NCBI GenBank assembly: GCA_047638695.1
Contig: JBLINY010000065.1
Location: 1-26,151 of the forward strand
Length of the DNA stretch: 26,151 nucleotides
Direction of reading: 5' to 3'
Source of the DNA: JAHECQ01 sp047638695
GTDB taxonomy: Bacteria; Actinomycetota; Acidimicrobiia; Acidimicrobiales; SZUA-35
Every line of letters starts with the position of its first letter. The stretch's first letter is position 1. The translations under genes were made by a program, and so were the position numbers. This document shows positions 1 to 8,323 of the stretch, in pieces. The notes beneath the pieces were generated by a model that searched no databases, was not told the origin of the DNA, and was given only the letters and a program-made list of their open reading frames with translations.

Positions 1-713
1 GTGCCGCCGGTGACTGCCCTGCAGACGAAGGCGGTTGTGTTATTGCCGTCGCCTGTTGGCGGTGCGTCGAGATCGGTGGGAGTGACGATGCGCATCTCCT
101 CAAAGGGAAATCGGTCGTCCCACGCCGTGCGCATCACCGTCACGATGGGCTCAGCCCACCTGGCGTTCACGATCAGTTCACCGGTGTGAGGCAGATCGTC
201 GAATCCCCAGAACGAGACCGTGATGTATCGCAATTCATCCGGTCCTACCGGGCAGCCTTCCGCCCAGGTCGATCGGGCCAGCGGGTCGCCGCTGAGCGGC
301 GCGATTGTCGAAATGAAAGCCATGTCGTCGGTTGGTGGTGGCAAGGTGTCGACCGTTGGCAGTTTTCGATCAGCTAGTTCGGGCGGTGTGGGCTTCGCCA
401 GGCCGAATCCCAGAGAGTCGGTGGGAAGTGGCCGTTGTCCCAACCAGTCAGGGCGAGTTAGCGGTGGACTTGTCGGCTGCGTCGATTCGGCCGGTTGGTT
501 CGGCGAGGAGGTCCCGACCGAGTCAGTCGTACCGACCGAGTCAGTAGTACCGACCGAGTCAGCAGCAGGCTGGTTCGAGGATCCGACGCGTTGAGGTTGG
601 GTGACCCCTGCTGCATCGTCGTCGGGCGCAACCGTTGCCGAGCACCCGGGGGTCAGAAGCACCGCTGCACCGAATAAGGGCGCCAGCCGTCGGGCATGTC
701 GGGCTCGGAGCAC
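1..713 (-). CDS. M15-family (VanY-like) peptidase lipoprotein, C-terminus cut by the window edge
   Basis: This reverse-strand frame is open from a GTG at 713 to the left edge, about 237 codons. The first 20 or so residues are basic then hydrophobic and end in a lipobox-like LLTPGC, so the mature protein is probably a lipoprotein anchored outside the membrane. A low-complexity linker follows with three TDSVGT units. The rest, with blocks such as FWGFDDLPHTGELIVN, FPFEEMRIV and NNTTAFVCRAVTGG, matches the core of actinobacterial M15 D-alanyl-D-alanine carboxypeptidase/endopeptidase proteins, which trim cell-wall peptides. The zinc-binding HxxxxxxD and H parts should lie past the edge, so catalytic competence cannot be judged. 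The start at 713 is preferred because a TAATGT box (721-726) ends 7 nt upstream, suggesting a leaderless message; GTG at 722 is an alternative. Confidence 0.8.
   Translation of the reverse strand, partial: MLRARHARRLAPLFGAAVLLTPGCSATVAPDDDAAGVTQPQRVGSSNQPAADSVGTTDSVGTTDSVGTSSPNQPAESTQPTSPPLTRPDWLGQRPLPTDSLGFGLAKPTPPELADRKLPTVDTLPPPTDDMAFISTIAPLSGDPLARSTWAEGCPVGPDELRYITVSFWGFDDLPHTGELIVNARWAEPIVTVMRTAWDDRFPFEEMRIVTPTDLDAPPTGDGNNTTAFVCRAVTGG
515..568. repeat. Three tandem 18-bp units inside the lipoprotein linker
   Basis: Units begin at 515, 533 and 551 and read cgaccgagtcagtcgtac with small variations. On the reverse strand they encode repeated TDSVGT. The unit is a multiple of three, so copy-number change would lengthen or shorten the linker between lipid anchor and peptidase domain without breaking the frame. 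Confidence 0.85.
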
Positions 714-720
714 ACCGTGC

Positions 721-726
721 ACATTA
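721..726 (-). promoter_or_regulatory. Likely -10 box of the M15 lipoprotein gene
   Basis: TAATGT on the reverse strand ends 7 nt before the GTG at 713, placing the predicted transcription start at or beside the start codon. No clear -35 box is visible. Confidence 0.45.
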
Positions 727-782
727 CGGCCCCGAACCGGTTGAATGGTGCCGGGCCGGGGGGCGTCTGCTCCAATGGGGTG

Positions 783-1139
783 ATGGCCAAGAATGTGTTG
801 GGAACAGACCTTCAGGATTGTTCGCTCGACCCCGTCACGGGATTCTATCGGGATGGGTGCTGCAACACGGGGTCCGAAGACGGCGGCGTGCATGTGATCT
901 GTGTGCGGGTCACCGATGATTTCCTGGCGTTTTCCAAAGCCCAGGGCAACGATCTCTCGACCCCGATGCCCGCCTATGGCTTCCAGGGACTGCGTGATGG
1001 CGACCAATGGTGTCTCTGCGCTGCCAGGTGGAAGGACGCCTTTGATGCAGGGATGGCGCCGGGACTAGTCCTCGAGGCAACCCATGCGGCAATGCTCGAA
1101 TGGGCAACCCTGGCTGAATTGAAGACGCACGCCGTCTGA
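783..1139 (+). CDS. DUF2237 family protein
   Basis: A 118-residue protein that matches the DUF2237 family along its whole length: NVLG near the N-terminus, then DPVTGFYRDGCCNTG, EDGGVHVICVRVT, QGNDLSTP, and GDQWCLCAARW followed by an LEATH block. Several conserved cysteines (CC and CLC) are present. No enzymatic role is established for this family, so I assign no function. The ATG at 783 is chosen because family similarity begins right after it. The frame stays open upstream to an ATG at 696, but that extension would overlap the divergent lipoprotein start and its residues look unconserved. No strong ribosome binding site is visible. The gene stands alone between the lipoprotein gene and the GGDEF-EAL gene. 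Confidence 0.85.
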   Translation: MAKNVLGTDLQDCSLDPVTGFYRDGCCNTGSEDGGVHVICVRVTDDFLAFSKAQGNDLSTPMPAYGFQGLRDGDQWCLCAARWKDAFDAGMAPGLVLEATHAAMLEWATLAELKTHAV

Positions 1140-1196
1140 GAGGTCTGTTCAGTAACCGCTCAACCTCGCTGGGGACGTGCCGATTGTGTTGACGGT

Positions 1197-2579
1197 ATGG
1201 CGTTTCGACGATCGATTGAGAGCGATAACCCAGTTGCGGACGCCGATGACGGGCACGTCGATTGTCTCACAGGACTGCCCGATCGGTGGCAGGTCGAGAC
1301 ATGGGTCGCTGAACTGCTTGTTCGGGGCCGCCGTACAGGCGACCGCTTCGGGTTTTTTCTCGTCTCTGTAGCCAACCTGGCCGAGATCAACAGTGGATAC
1401 GGCTCGGCTGTTGGCGACGAAGTGCTCCAGGCGGTTGCTGAGTCGCTCGAGGCGGCCGTCGGCACCCGTGGCAGCTTGGCTCGGTATCTGGGCTCAGAGT
1501 TTGCCGTTCTTTGGCCCGGTTTGTTCGGTGCCAACGAAGCAAACCGAGTCGCTGTTGATCTGGTCGCCTCGCTGCCGCAACAGGTCACGTTCGAACGATT
1601 CGTTGTTCCGGTCGAGGTCGCTGTTGCTGGTGTGATGAGCGATCCTGACTTGAACGAGCGCCTGCTCTTGGTCGAGGCCGAAGCCACCTTGGCCGAAGCT
1701 CGCATCCAGGGCCACGACCGCATGTTGATCCGCGATGAGGCATACGGGGTACGTCGTAAACCTGAAGTGTTGGCCGTTCGACTTCAGCGTGCTTTCGAGA
1801 ACGATGAATTTCAGCTCTATTACCAGCCGATTGTGTCGTTGACGGCCGGCTCCCTCGTTGGTTTCGAGGCGATGCCGCGATGGCTCGCCCCCGATGCCGG
1901 TCCGACCGGTGCTGAACCGATCAGCCCCGGCGCTTTTCTTGATGCCCTTCGGGCTTCGCCGATTGTTGTGCCGCTTCACGCCTGGGTCTTGCGAGAGTGC
2001 ACGCGACAGGTAAGCAGTTGGAGTCGCCGACTGGCGGCACCAAGCTTGTTCGGCGCTACCAACATGGATCCCAGCTTCGTCCGAGACGAGCGCTTCTACT
2101 CGGTTGTGATGCAGGTCATCGCGGAGATGAACGTTCATCCGACACAGGTGTTGCTCGATATCAACGGCAGTGTTGCCGGTCCGCAGATCGGACAGCTGTG
2201 GCCGCAGCTCGCCCGTGTGAAGGCCGAGGGCGTCGGCATTGCCATGGAGGACTTCGGCATTGGATTCGGATCGCCCGATCTGCTTCGCCGTTGCCGCTTC
2301 GACGTGATTCGACTCCCGCGAGTGTTGGTTGGCGGGCTCGGCCTAGCCGAAGAAGACAAGATAATTGTCTCGGGACTGATACGTCTCGCCCACGATCTGG
2401 GTTGCTATGTGATCGCAGAGGGCGTTGAGACCGAGGAGCAGGCAAGCCTGCTTCGCGAGGTCGGCTGCGATTTGGCCCAGGGTTTCTTGTTCGGTCGACC
2501 GGCGCCCGACTCCGAGGTCAGCCGTGACCTTGAGGACTACGTAGCTCGCGCTCGCCTTGCGGCCGGTCCTCGAGACTGA
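1197..2579 (+). CDS. Degenerate GGDEF-EAL protein, probably a c-di-GMP effector or regulator rather than an enzyme
   Basis: A 460-residue soluble protein with a short N-terminus, a GGDEF-type domain (about 20-175) and an EAL domain (about 190-450). The diguanylate cyclase signature is reduced to LGSEF (98-102). In the EAL domain Q210, E224 (EAM instead of EAL), R228, N289, E411 and Q428 are kept. However, the metal-binding glutamate of the LEITE segment is D321 with G324 after it, the DDFG pair is E351-D352, and the catalytic lysine is R372 followed by a proline instead of the usual aspartate. These changes suggest it lacks cyclase activity and probably phosphodiesterase activity, while it may still bind nucleotide. 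There is no transmembrane segment, PAS or receiver domain. It converges on dxs with a 34-bp gap. A second degenerate GGDEF lies in the broken gene at 8.3-10.2 kb. Confidence 0.9.
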   Translation: MAFRRSIESDNPVADADDGHVDCLTGLPDRWQVETWVAELLVRGRRTGDRFGFFLVSVANLAEINSGYGSAVGDEVLQAVAESLEAAVGTRGSLARYLGSEFAVLWPGLFGANEANRVAVDLVASLPQQVTFERFVVPVEVAVAGVMSDPDLNERLLLVEAEATLAEARIQGHDRMLIRDEAYGVRRKPEVLAVRLQRAFENDEFQLYYQPIVSLTAGSLVGFEAMPRWLAPDAGPTGAEPISPGAFLDALRASPIVVPLHAWVLRECTRQVSSWSRRLAAPSLFGATNMDPSFVRDERFYSVVMQVIAEMNVHPTQVLLDINGSVAGPQIGQLWPQLARVKAEGVGIAMEDFGIGFGSPDLLRRCRFDVIRLPRVLVGGLGLAEEDKIIVSGLIRLAHDLGCYVIAEGVETEEQASLLREVGCDLAQGFLFGRPAPDSEVSRDLEDYVARARLAAGPRD

Positions 2580-2613
2580 ACGTCAGCCGGAGAAGCTGAG
2601 CATCAACGAGCGT

Positions 2614-4458
2614 TCAATAGCGGTTGGCAGCGAGGCCGAGGGCCTCACGAGCTGAGGTGGCGACACCCTCGCCGTCGAGGCCAAGCGCCGACAGAATGTC
2701 GTCGGCCTTGCCTTGGGGCAGGAACTCGGTTGGTACACCTAACACCTCGACCCGGCAGGACGACTCCTGCAGCTCGTAGGCGATCATGCTGCCGATGCCA
2801 CCGTGGCGAAGTCCGTCCTCGATGGTGATGACCAGGTCGTGCTCGGCTGCGTCGGCCAGCATGTCGGGATCGAGTGGTTTAACGACTCGAGGATCCCAGA
2901 CCGTGGCCGAAATACCATCGGCGACCAAAAGGTCAGCGGCTTCTTGGGCTGCACCGAGCATCTTGCCGACGCCGATGATGCACACCCCGGACCCGGAGCG
3001 GTCCTTGCGAGCACTGAGCCCCCGGCCGACCATGCTGTTAGGCACCGACGGTGCCGCTGTTTTCGGCCACCGGATGCAGACCGGTCCGCGATCGAGGTCA
3101 TAGGCGTCGGTCAGCATCTGCTGAACTTCCTGATACGAGCTGGGGCAGAAGATGGTCATGCCCGGGATCTTCGACATAAGCACCATGTCGAGGATGCCGT
3201 GATGCGATGGGCCGTCGTTGCCTGTAATGCCGGCTCGATCGAGACAGAAGATGACTGGCTGGCCGTGCAGGCCCACGTCGAGGTTGGCCTGATCAAACGC
3301 CCGGGTGAGGAAGGTCGAGTACAGGGCAACGACAGGGCGGAGCCCGCCCATGGCCATTCCCGCAGCGGACGTGACCGCATGTTGCTCGGCGATCCCGACA
3401 TCGAAGGAGCGATCGGGGAACCGCTCGATGAAGGGAAGAAGCCCGGTCGAATCTGGCATGGCGGCGGTGATGGCCACGAGGTCGTCGTGTTCTTCGCCGA
3501 GCTTCACCAGCGTCTCGGTGAACGCCGCCGTGTAACTCTCGGGTTTCATACCGCCCATGTCGTGCATGTTTTTGATTGGGTCGTTCTCGGCCGGGGCGTA
3601 GCCGCGACCCTTCTGGGTGAAGACATGCAGGACGACCGGACCGTCGAACTCCCCGGCGTTCTTGATCGCGGTCTCGACCTCTTCGATGTCGTGGCCGTCA
3701 AACGGCCCCAAGTAACGAACCCCGAGTGGCTCAAAGAACGAGCGAGGCTCGAGCGCTTCGCGGATGGCGGCCTTGGTTGCGTCCAGCCCGAGGTTGGAGT
3801 ACTTGCCAATGAACGGCAGGCGTGACACCCAGCGGTCGAAGCGCCGCTGACGTTGCATGTAGACCGGGTTTGATCGGATCTTCACCAAGCTCTCGCTGAG
3901 CAACGAGACCGTGGGGGCGTAGCTTCGGCCATTGTCGTTCAGGACGATGGTGACGTTGCGGCCTGAGTGGCCCAAGTTGTTGAGCCCCTCGAACGCCATG
4001 CCGCCCGTCATCGAGCCGTCGCCGAGCACAGCAATGATGCGGCGGTCGGAGATGCCCTTGTTCTCGAACGCGGTCGCCAGCCCGTAGGCGTAGCTGAGAA
4101 CCGTCGATGCGTGGCTGTTCTCGATCCAGTCGTGGTCGCTCTCGTCGCGGCTCGGGTAGCCCGACAGGCCACCTGGCTGGCGCAGGCTGGTGAAGTGATC
4201 GGTGCGACCGGTGAGCATCTTGTGCACGTAGGTCTGGTGACCGGTGTCCCACAGGATCACGTCACGAGGTGAATCGAGTGCCCGGTGGAGGGCCACGGTC
4301 AGTTCGACAGCACCAAGGTTTGAGCCGAGGTGTCCGTCGCCCATCCGATTGACGGTGTCGACGATGAAATCACGAATTTCGGTGCAGAGCCGCTGAAGCT
4401 CGAGCGACGTCAGGCCTCGAAGATCAGCAGGCGTGTGGATGCGCTCAAGAATGGTCAC
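2614..4458 (-). CDS. dxs: 1-deoxy-D-xylulose-5-phosphate synthase
   Basis: A 614-residue transketolase-like enzyme that condenses pyruvate and glyceraldehyde 3-phosphate with thiamine diphosphate, the first committed step of the non-mevalonate isoprenoid pathway. The N-terminal half has GDGHLGSNLGAVELTVALH and WDTGHQTYVHK, then the ThDP/Mg motif GDGSMTGGMAFEGLNNLG ending in VLNDNG. The central pyrimidine-binding part has FDVGIAEQHAV with the catalytic glutamate, followed by SHHGILD and a C-terminal transketolase domain with GHGG-type residues (RHGGIGS). Length is normal for the family. The start is the GTG at 4458; a TAGCGT box (4467-4472) ends 8 nt upstream. The gene is divergent from tldD, and its 3' end faces the GGDEF-EAL gene. 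Confidence 0.97.
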   Translation of the reverse strand: MTILERIHTPADLRGLTSLELQRLCTEIRDFIVDTVNRMGDGHLGSNLGAVELTVALHRALDSPRDVILWDTGHQTYVHKMLTGRTDHFTSLRQPGGLSGYPSRDESDHDWIENSHASTVLSYAYGLATAFENKGISDRRIIAVLGDGSMTGGMAFEGLNNLGHSGRNVTIVLNDNGRSYAPTVSLLSESLVKIRSNPVYMQRQRRFDRWVSRLPFIGKYSNLGLDATKAAIREALEPRSFFEPLGVRYLGPFDGHDIEEVETAIKNAGEFDGPVVLHVFTQKGRGYAPAENDPIKNMHDMGGMKPESYTAAFTETLVKLGEEHDDLVAITAAMPDSTGLLPFIERFPDRSFDVGIAEQHAVTSAAGMAMGGLRPVVALYSTFLTRAFDQANLDVGLHGQPVIFCLDRAGITGNDGPSHHGILDMVLMSKIPGMTIFCPSSYQEVQQMLTDAYDLDRGPVCIRWPKTAAPSVPNSMVGRGLSARKDRSGSGVCIIGVGKMLGAAQEAADLLVADGISATVWDPRVVKPLDPDMLADAAEHDLVITIEDGLRHGGIGSMIAYELQESSCRVEVLGVPTEFLPQGKADDILSALGLDGEGVATSAREALGLAANRY

Positions 4459-4466
4459 CAGGGTTC

Positions 4467-4472
4467 ACGCTA
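4467..4472 (-). promoter_or_regulatory. Likely -10 box of dxs
   Basis: TAGCGT on the reverse strand ends 8 nt before the GTG start of dxs, giving a leader of no more than one or two bases. No convincing -35 box is seen. The 148-bp stretch between the dxs and tldD starts holds both divergent promoters. Confidence 0.4.
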
Positions 4473-4594
4473 GCGGAACAGTTGTGTTGAGTCTGTGCTC
4501 GAGTCGAGGCGATCTTGTGCACGGCGCAACCTACGCCCTCGGGGAGTGGCGTCGGCACCGAGACGGGGCGAGCGGCCACTCTGGCATGCCCGAG

Positions 4595-4600
4595 TACCAT
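4595..4600 (+). promoter_or_regulatory. Likely -10 box of the tldD-tldE-PHP operon
   Basis: TACCAT is followed by exactly 6 nt and then the GTG at 4607, so transcription is predicted to begin on the start codon itself. This decides the tldD start in favour of 4607. Confidence 0.5.
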
Positions 4601-4606
4601 GGGACC

Positions 4607-5995
4607 GTGATTGATGAACAGGTACTGAACCGAGTCCTGACCGCAGCACTTGGACGCGGAGCCGAGTTTGCCGAGGTCTTTGCCGAGGATGTCGAGCGTA
4701 ATTCGGTCAGCCTCGACGATGGGCGCATCGAAAATTTGGCATCGAGTCGCGATCGCGGCGCCGGCGTACGGGTTGTTGCCGGTGGCACCACCGGGTTCGC
4801 TCACACCGCCGACCTCAGCCAAGCGAGCCTCCTGAAAGCGGCGACAGCTGCCGCCGATGCGGCGAAGGGCGGCAGCGGCGAACCTCGAACGGTCGAGGTT
4901 GGCAGCATCGATACCACGCCGGCCGCTATCGCCCAGCGCCCCGGTGACGTCGACAAGGCAACGAAGGTCGGAACGGTACGACGAGCCGATGAAGTTGCTC
5001 GAGCCCACCACACCGCGATCTCTCAGGTCAGTGCCAACTACGGCGACAACCGTCGCCGCATTCTGGTGGCGAACTCCGATGGTCTTCTTTCCACCGATGA
5101 TCAGACCCGGACCAACTTCTCGGTTAGCTGCGTCGCGTCGGGCGACGCTGGGCTCCAGACCGGGCGAGAGTCGATTGGTCATACGGCTGGTTTCGAGATC
5201 TTTGAGCGCTACTCGGTTGATGACCTCGCCACCGGCGCCGCTGCCCGAGCGATTTCGAAGCTTGAGGCTCGACCCGCACCATCGGGCACTCATACGGTCG
5301 TGATCGGTCCCGGCTCTGGCGGGGTGTTGTTCCACGAAGCTTGTGGTCATGGTCTCGAGGCCGACCTCATCCGCAAGGGGGCATCCACTTTTGCTGGTCG
5401 GGTCGGCGAGCAGGTTGCGTCCGAGTTGGTCACCCTGATCGACGACGGAACCATGCCCGGTGAGTGGGGTCACTTCGCCATCGATGACGAGGGACACGCC
5501 GGCACCCGGAACGTGCTGATTCAGAATGGTGTTCTCGTCGACTACATGTGGGACAGCATCCGGGCCCGCGAAGCTGGGCGATCGAGTACCGGCAACGGAC
5601 GCCGTCAGAGCTACAAGCACCTGCCGATGGTGCGCATGACCAATACCTACCTGGCCGGCGGTCAGAGCGATCCGGCCGACATCATCGCCGGCGTCGAGCA
5701 AGGTGTGTATGTCGCTCGGCTGGGCGGTGGACAGGTGAACACGACGTCGGGTGACTTCGTCTTCGGCATGACCGAGGCCTACCTCATCGAAGACGGTCAG
5801 ATCACAGCCCCCCTGCGCGAGGGTCAGCTGATCGGCAATGGGCCAAAGGTGCTGCAGTCGATTGATGCCATAGGCAACGACTTCGAAATGGGTCCGCCCG
5901 GAACCTGTGGCAAGGACGGCCAGGGCGTTCCCGTGGGCGACGGAGTGCCAACGCTCCGAGTCTCCGAAATGACGATTGGCGGAACAGCCGCATGA
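4607..5995 (+). CDS. tldD: TldD-type metallopeptidase subunit
   Basis: A 462-residue TldD. The zinc-protease motif HEACGH spans residues 243-248, and the expected distant cysteine ligand is C434 in GTCGKDGQGVPV. Other family blocks include AGVRVV, FSVSCVASGD, STGNGRRQSYKHLPMVRMTNTY (partly quoted) and NTTSGDFVFGMTEAYLIEDG. With TldE it forms a heterodimeric protease with an internal cavity that degrades unfolded peptides and matures some RiPPs; no precursor peptide is seen here. The frame is open upstream to 4433, and an ATG at 4586 is a second candidate, but homology starts near VIDEQVLNRVL and the -10 box points to GTG 4607. Its stop overlaps the tldE start by 4 nt (ATGA). Confidence 0.95.
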   Translation: MIDEQVLNRVLTAALGRGAEFAEVFAEDVERNSVSLDDGRIENLASSRDRGAGVRVVAGGTTGFAHTADLSQASLLKAATAAADAAKGGSGEPRTVEVGSIDTTPAAIAQRPGDVDKATKVGTVRRADEVARAHHTAISQVSANYGDNRRRILVANSDGLLSTDDQTRTNFSVSCVASGDAGLQTGRESIGHTAGFEIFERYSVDDLATGAAARAISKLEARPAPSGTHTVVIGPGSGGVLFHEACGHGLEADLIRKGASTFAGRVGEQVASELVTLIDDGTMPGEWGHFAIDDEGHAGTRNVLIQNGVLVDYMWDSIRAREAGRSSTGNGRRQSYKHLPMVRMTNTYLAGGQSDPADIIAGVEQGVYVARLGGGQVNTTSGDFVFGMTEAYLIEDGQITAPLREGQLIGNGPKVLQSIDAIGNDFEMGPPGTCGKDGQGVPVGDGVPTLRVSEMTIGGTAA

Positions 5996-7347
5996 ACCCG
6001 GATGAGCTGCTGGCCATCGCCGCTGGTTTGGTCGAGCGAGCTGAAGCCAACGAACAGATCGAGGTGGCCTGCTCGCACCGAGTCTCCACGTCGGTACGGG
6101 TGTACGAGGCCGAGGTCGAGTCGCTTACTCAAGCCGAGGATCAAGGCATTGGCATACGTGTCATCCGCGATGGTCGCGAGGGTTTTGCGAGCGCCGGCAC
6201 GCTCGAGCCTGCGGTGATCGAGCAGATGTTGGTGGACGCTCGCGACAATGCCACGTTCGCCGAGGCCGATCCGCATGCAGGCATCGCCGAGCCCGATGAT
6301 GTCGAAGCGGTCGACATCGATCTTTGGCGGGACGAGCTGTTCGACTACTCGGTTGCCCAGAAAATCGACATGGCAGTCGAGGTCGAGCGTCGAGTGAAGG
6401 CAGCCGACAAACGCATCGCTGGTGTGCCGACAGCTACCTACGGCGACGGGGCTGGTTCGTTCGCGCTTGCCAGCAGCAACGGTGTGCGGGCCGCCAGCCG
6501 TTCGACCTCAGCCGGCCTGGGTGTTCAGGTATTGGCTGACGATGGTGGGCAGGCTCAGACCGGCTACGCCGGCGATGGTGCCCGCGAACCCGGGCTCATC
6601 GACATCGACGACATTGTGACTCGGGCTGTGAGCCAGGCCACCGATCTCCTGGGGGCCACTAAGCCCACCAGCCGCAAGGTGAGCCTGGTCCTCGACCCTC
6701 GTCTGGCGGCAACGGTTCTGTCGGTCATCGCCGGGACGTTGAGCGGTGGCCGAGTGATCAAAGGGCGCACGCCTTTCGCCGATCGGGTCGGCGAAACGAT
6801 CGCTCATCCCTCGCTGTCTTTCGGTGACGACCCCACCGACCCAGAGTCGCTGGGTGCCGAATCCTACGATGGCGAAGGTTTGGCATGTCGTCCGAACGTC
6901 CTCGTGAGCAACGGCGTGCTCGATGGCTATTTTTGGGATTCTTACACCGGCCGACGAGGTGGCACCGGTTCGACCGGTTCGGCCCTTCGGGCTGCTCGTG
7001 GCTTGCCCGGACCCGGGATCCATGCCCTCACCGTCGATAACGGCAGTGGTGGCGGGCTCGATGATCTCATCGCCGGTGTCGACGACGGCGTGTTCGTTTT
7101 CAGCCTCGCTGGTCTGCACTCGGGCGTAAACGCCGTTTCAGGAGATCTTTCGCTTGGTGTCGAGGGCCGGATTATCCGCAACGGCGCCCTCGCCGAGCCA
7201 ATCGGAGAGGCGACGGTGGGGTCGACCTTGCAGCGCCTGTTGCTTGACATCATCGCCATTGGCTCCGACCGCGTCCACCTGTCCAGCGGCATCAGTACCC
7301 CCAGCTTGGTCATTGGCGATGTGATGCTGTCGGGCGCCGCTGCCTGA
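5992..7347 (+). CDS. tldE: TldE/PmbA-type metallopeptidase partner subunit
   Basis: A 451-residue TldE/PmbA homologue. It has the same fold as TldD but lacks the HExxxH zinc motif, as expected: the corresponding region reads VIAGTLSGGRVIKGRTPFAD. Matching blocks include the N-terminal EVESLTQAEDQGIGIRVI, the central YGDGAGSFALASSNGV, and the C-terminal SGVNAVSGDLSLGVEGRII. It joins TldD to form the active dimer. The 4-nt ATGA overlap with tldD implies translational coupling, and its own stop TGA shares a base with the ATG of the PHP gene. Confidence 0.93.
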   Translation: MNPDELLAIAAGLVERAEANEQIEVACSHRVSTSVRVYEAEVESLTQAEDQGIGIRVIRDGREGFASAGTLEPAVIEQMLVDARDNATFAEADPHAGIAEPDDVEAVDIDLWRDELFDYSVAQKIDMAVEVERRVKAADKRIAGVPTATYGDGAGSFALASSNGVRAASRSTSAGLGVQVLADDGGQAQTGYAGDGAREPGLIDIDDIVTRAVSQATDLLGATKPTSRKVSLVLDPRLAATVLSVIAGTLSGGRVIKGRTPFADRVGETIAHPSLSFGDDPTDPESLGAESYDGEGLACRPNVLVSNGVLDGYFWDSYTGRRGGTGSTGSALRAARGLPGPGIHALTVDNGSGGGLDDLIAGVDDGVFVFSLAGLHSGVNAVSGDLSLGVEGRIIRNGALAEPIGEATVGSTLQRLLLDIIAIGSDRVHLSSGISTPSLVIGDVMLSGAAA

Positions 7348-8060
7348 TGCCTTCGCTTCAGGCCATCGAACGCCATCCTCACTTGAGTCAGCCTCTGCCC
7401 GAGGGATGGGTGCGGGTTGACATGCACAGTCACACGATGTGGTCAGGTGATTGCACGACGACCCCTGACGAGCTCCTAGCCGCAGTCGAGGAGTCGGGCA
7501 TCGACGTGCTGTGCATCACCGATCACAACGCCACGGCTGGAGCACAGAAGATGGTCGACGAGCTTCCCTGCCGGGTCATCATTGGCGAAGAGCTGCGAGT
7601 AGGGTCGGGTGAGTTGATCGGCTTGTTTCTGAGTGAACGGATACCGGGCGGCACGAACCTCATCGAGGCGGCGCACATGATCAGAGATCAGGGCGGCATC
7701 ACGTATGTGCCCCACCCGTTTGATCCAATGCGCAACTGTTTGTCGCCAGGTGCCATCGACCAGCTTGTCGATGCCGGGCTGGTCGATGCCTTCGAGGTTC
7801 GCAACGCCAAAACCAGTCTCGAGTCTCTGAATAGGCAAGCCGCCGAATTCGCTGAGATGCACGATCTGGCGCCCGGTGCTGGCAGCGATGCCCATGTGCC
7901 CGACGCTCTTGGTGCGGCCTTTGTCGAGATGCCCGACTTCGATGACCCGGTGTCATTTCTGGCCTCGCTACGGCTCGGCCGAACCGTTGGCCATCACTTC
8001 GACAAGGCTCGACCGTGGACTCCTCGGATCGTGCCATCGGTGCCTGACAATCCCAGCTGA
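7347..8060 (+). CDS. PHP-domain metal-dependent phosphoesterase
   Basis: A 237-residue PHP-fold protein. The metal-binding motifs appear in the usual order: DMHSHTMWSGD (about residue 25), ITDHN (about 58), GEEL (about 80), PHPFD (about 125) and GSDAHVPDALG (about 180). These proteins are trinuclear-metal phosphoesterases, and bacterial members close to the YciV/nucleoside 3',5'-bisphosphate phosphatase group act on small phosphorylated nucleotides. The substrate here is unknown. It overlaps the tldE stop by one base (TGATG), so it is the third gene of the tldD operon. A functional tie between TldDE and a PHP enzyme is suggested only by this arrangement. Confidence 0.88.
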   Translation: MPSLQAIERHPHLSQPLPEGWVRVDMHSHTMWSGDCTTTPDELLAAVEESGIDVLCITDHNATAGAQKMVDELPCRVIIGEELRVGSGELIGLFLSERIPGGTNLIEAAHMIRDQGGITYVPHPFDPMRNCLSPGAIDQLVDAGLVDAFEVRNAKTSLESLNRQAAEFAEMHDLAPGAGSDAHVPDALGAAFVEMPDFDDPVSFLASLRLGRTVGHHFDKARPWTPRIVPSVPDNPS

Positions 8061-8323
8061 GTAAGTTGCACGGTCACCAGACTGATCGGCGGCCACATGG
8101 GAGCGCCAGACGGGGGTTTTGCGGGTGCTGATGGGCCAGATGACCTACGGCTGGGGCCTCCGAACTGCCGATGGAAAGATGTGGCGAAAACCGAAGCGCA
8201 TGCTGGGCCGCGACGCCCAGACGATGAGAGCGCTGCGCTCATCGATGTCGTATGGGCTCGCCTACAGTCCCCCAAACGCGAGCACCAACCAGCACGAAAA
8301 ACACCAACCACCTAGAGCGCGGG
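8061..8323. other. Intergenic stretch upstream of the signalling operon
   Basis: No frame in these 263 bases shows family-like sequence; the short ORFs are rich in Arg, Pro and Ser and look spurious. The only notable element is a TACAGT box at 8263-8268. Confidence 0.5.
8263..8268 (+). promoter_or_regulatory. Candidate -10 box for the receiver/HEAT/GT2 operon
   Basis: TACAGT would start transcription near 8274-8275, about 50 nt ahead of the TTG at 8324. If it is used, the upstream ATG at 8252 is not transcribed, which argues for a start at 8324 (TTG) or 8345 (GTG). No clear -35 box. Confidence 0.3.

Noticed and set aside
696..782. Upstream start of the DUF2237 gene at ATG 696
   Set aside because: It would overlap the divergent gene start and adds 29 residues not seen in the family.
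4445..5701. 418-codon open frame antisense to tldD
   Set aside because: It is the mirror of a clear TldD with its zinc motif; residues show no family pattern and such long antisense frames are common in GC-rich DNA.
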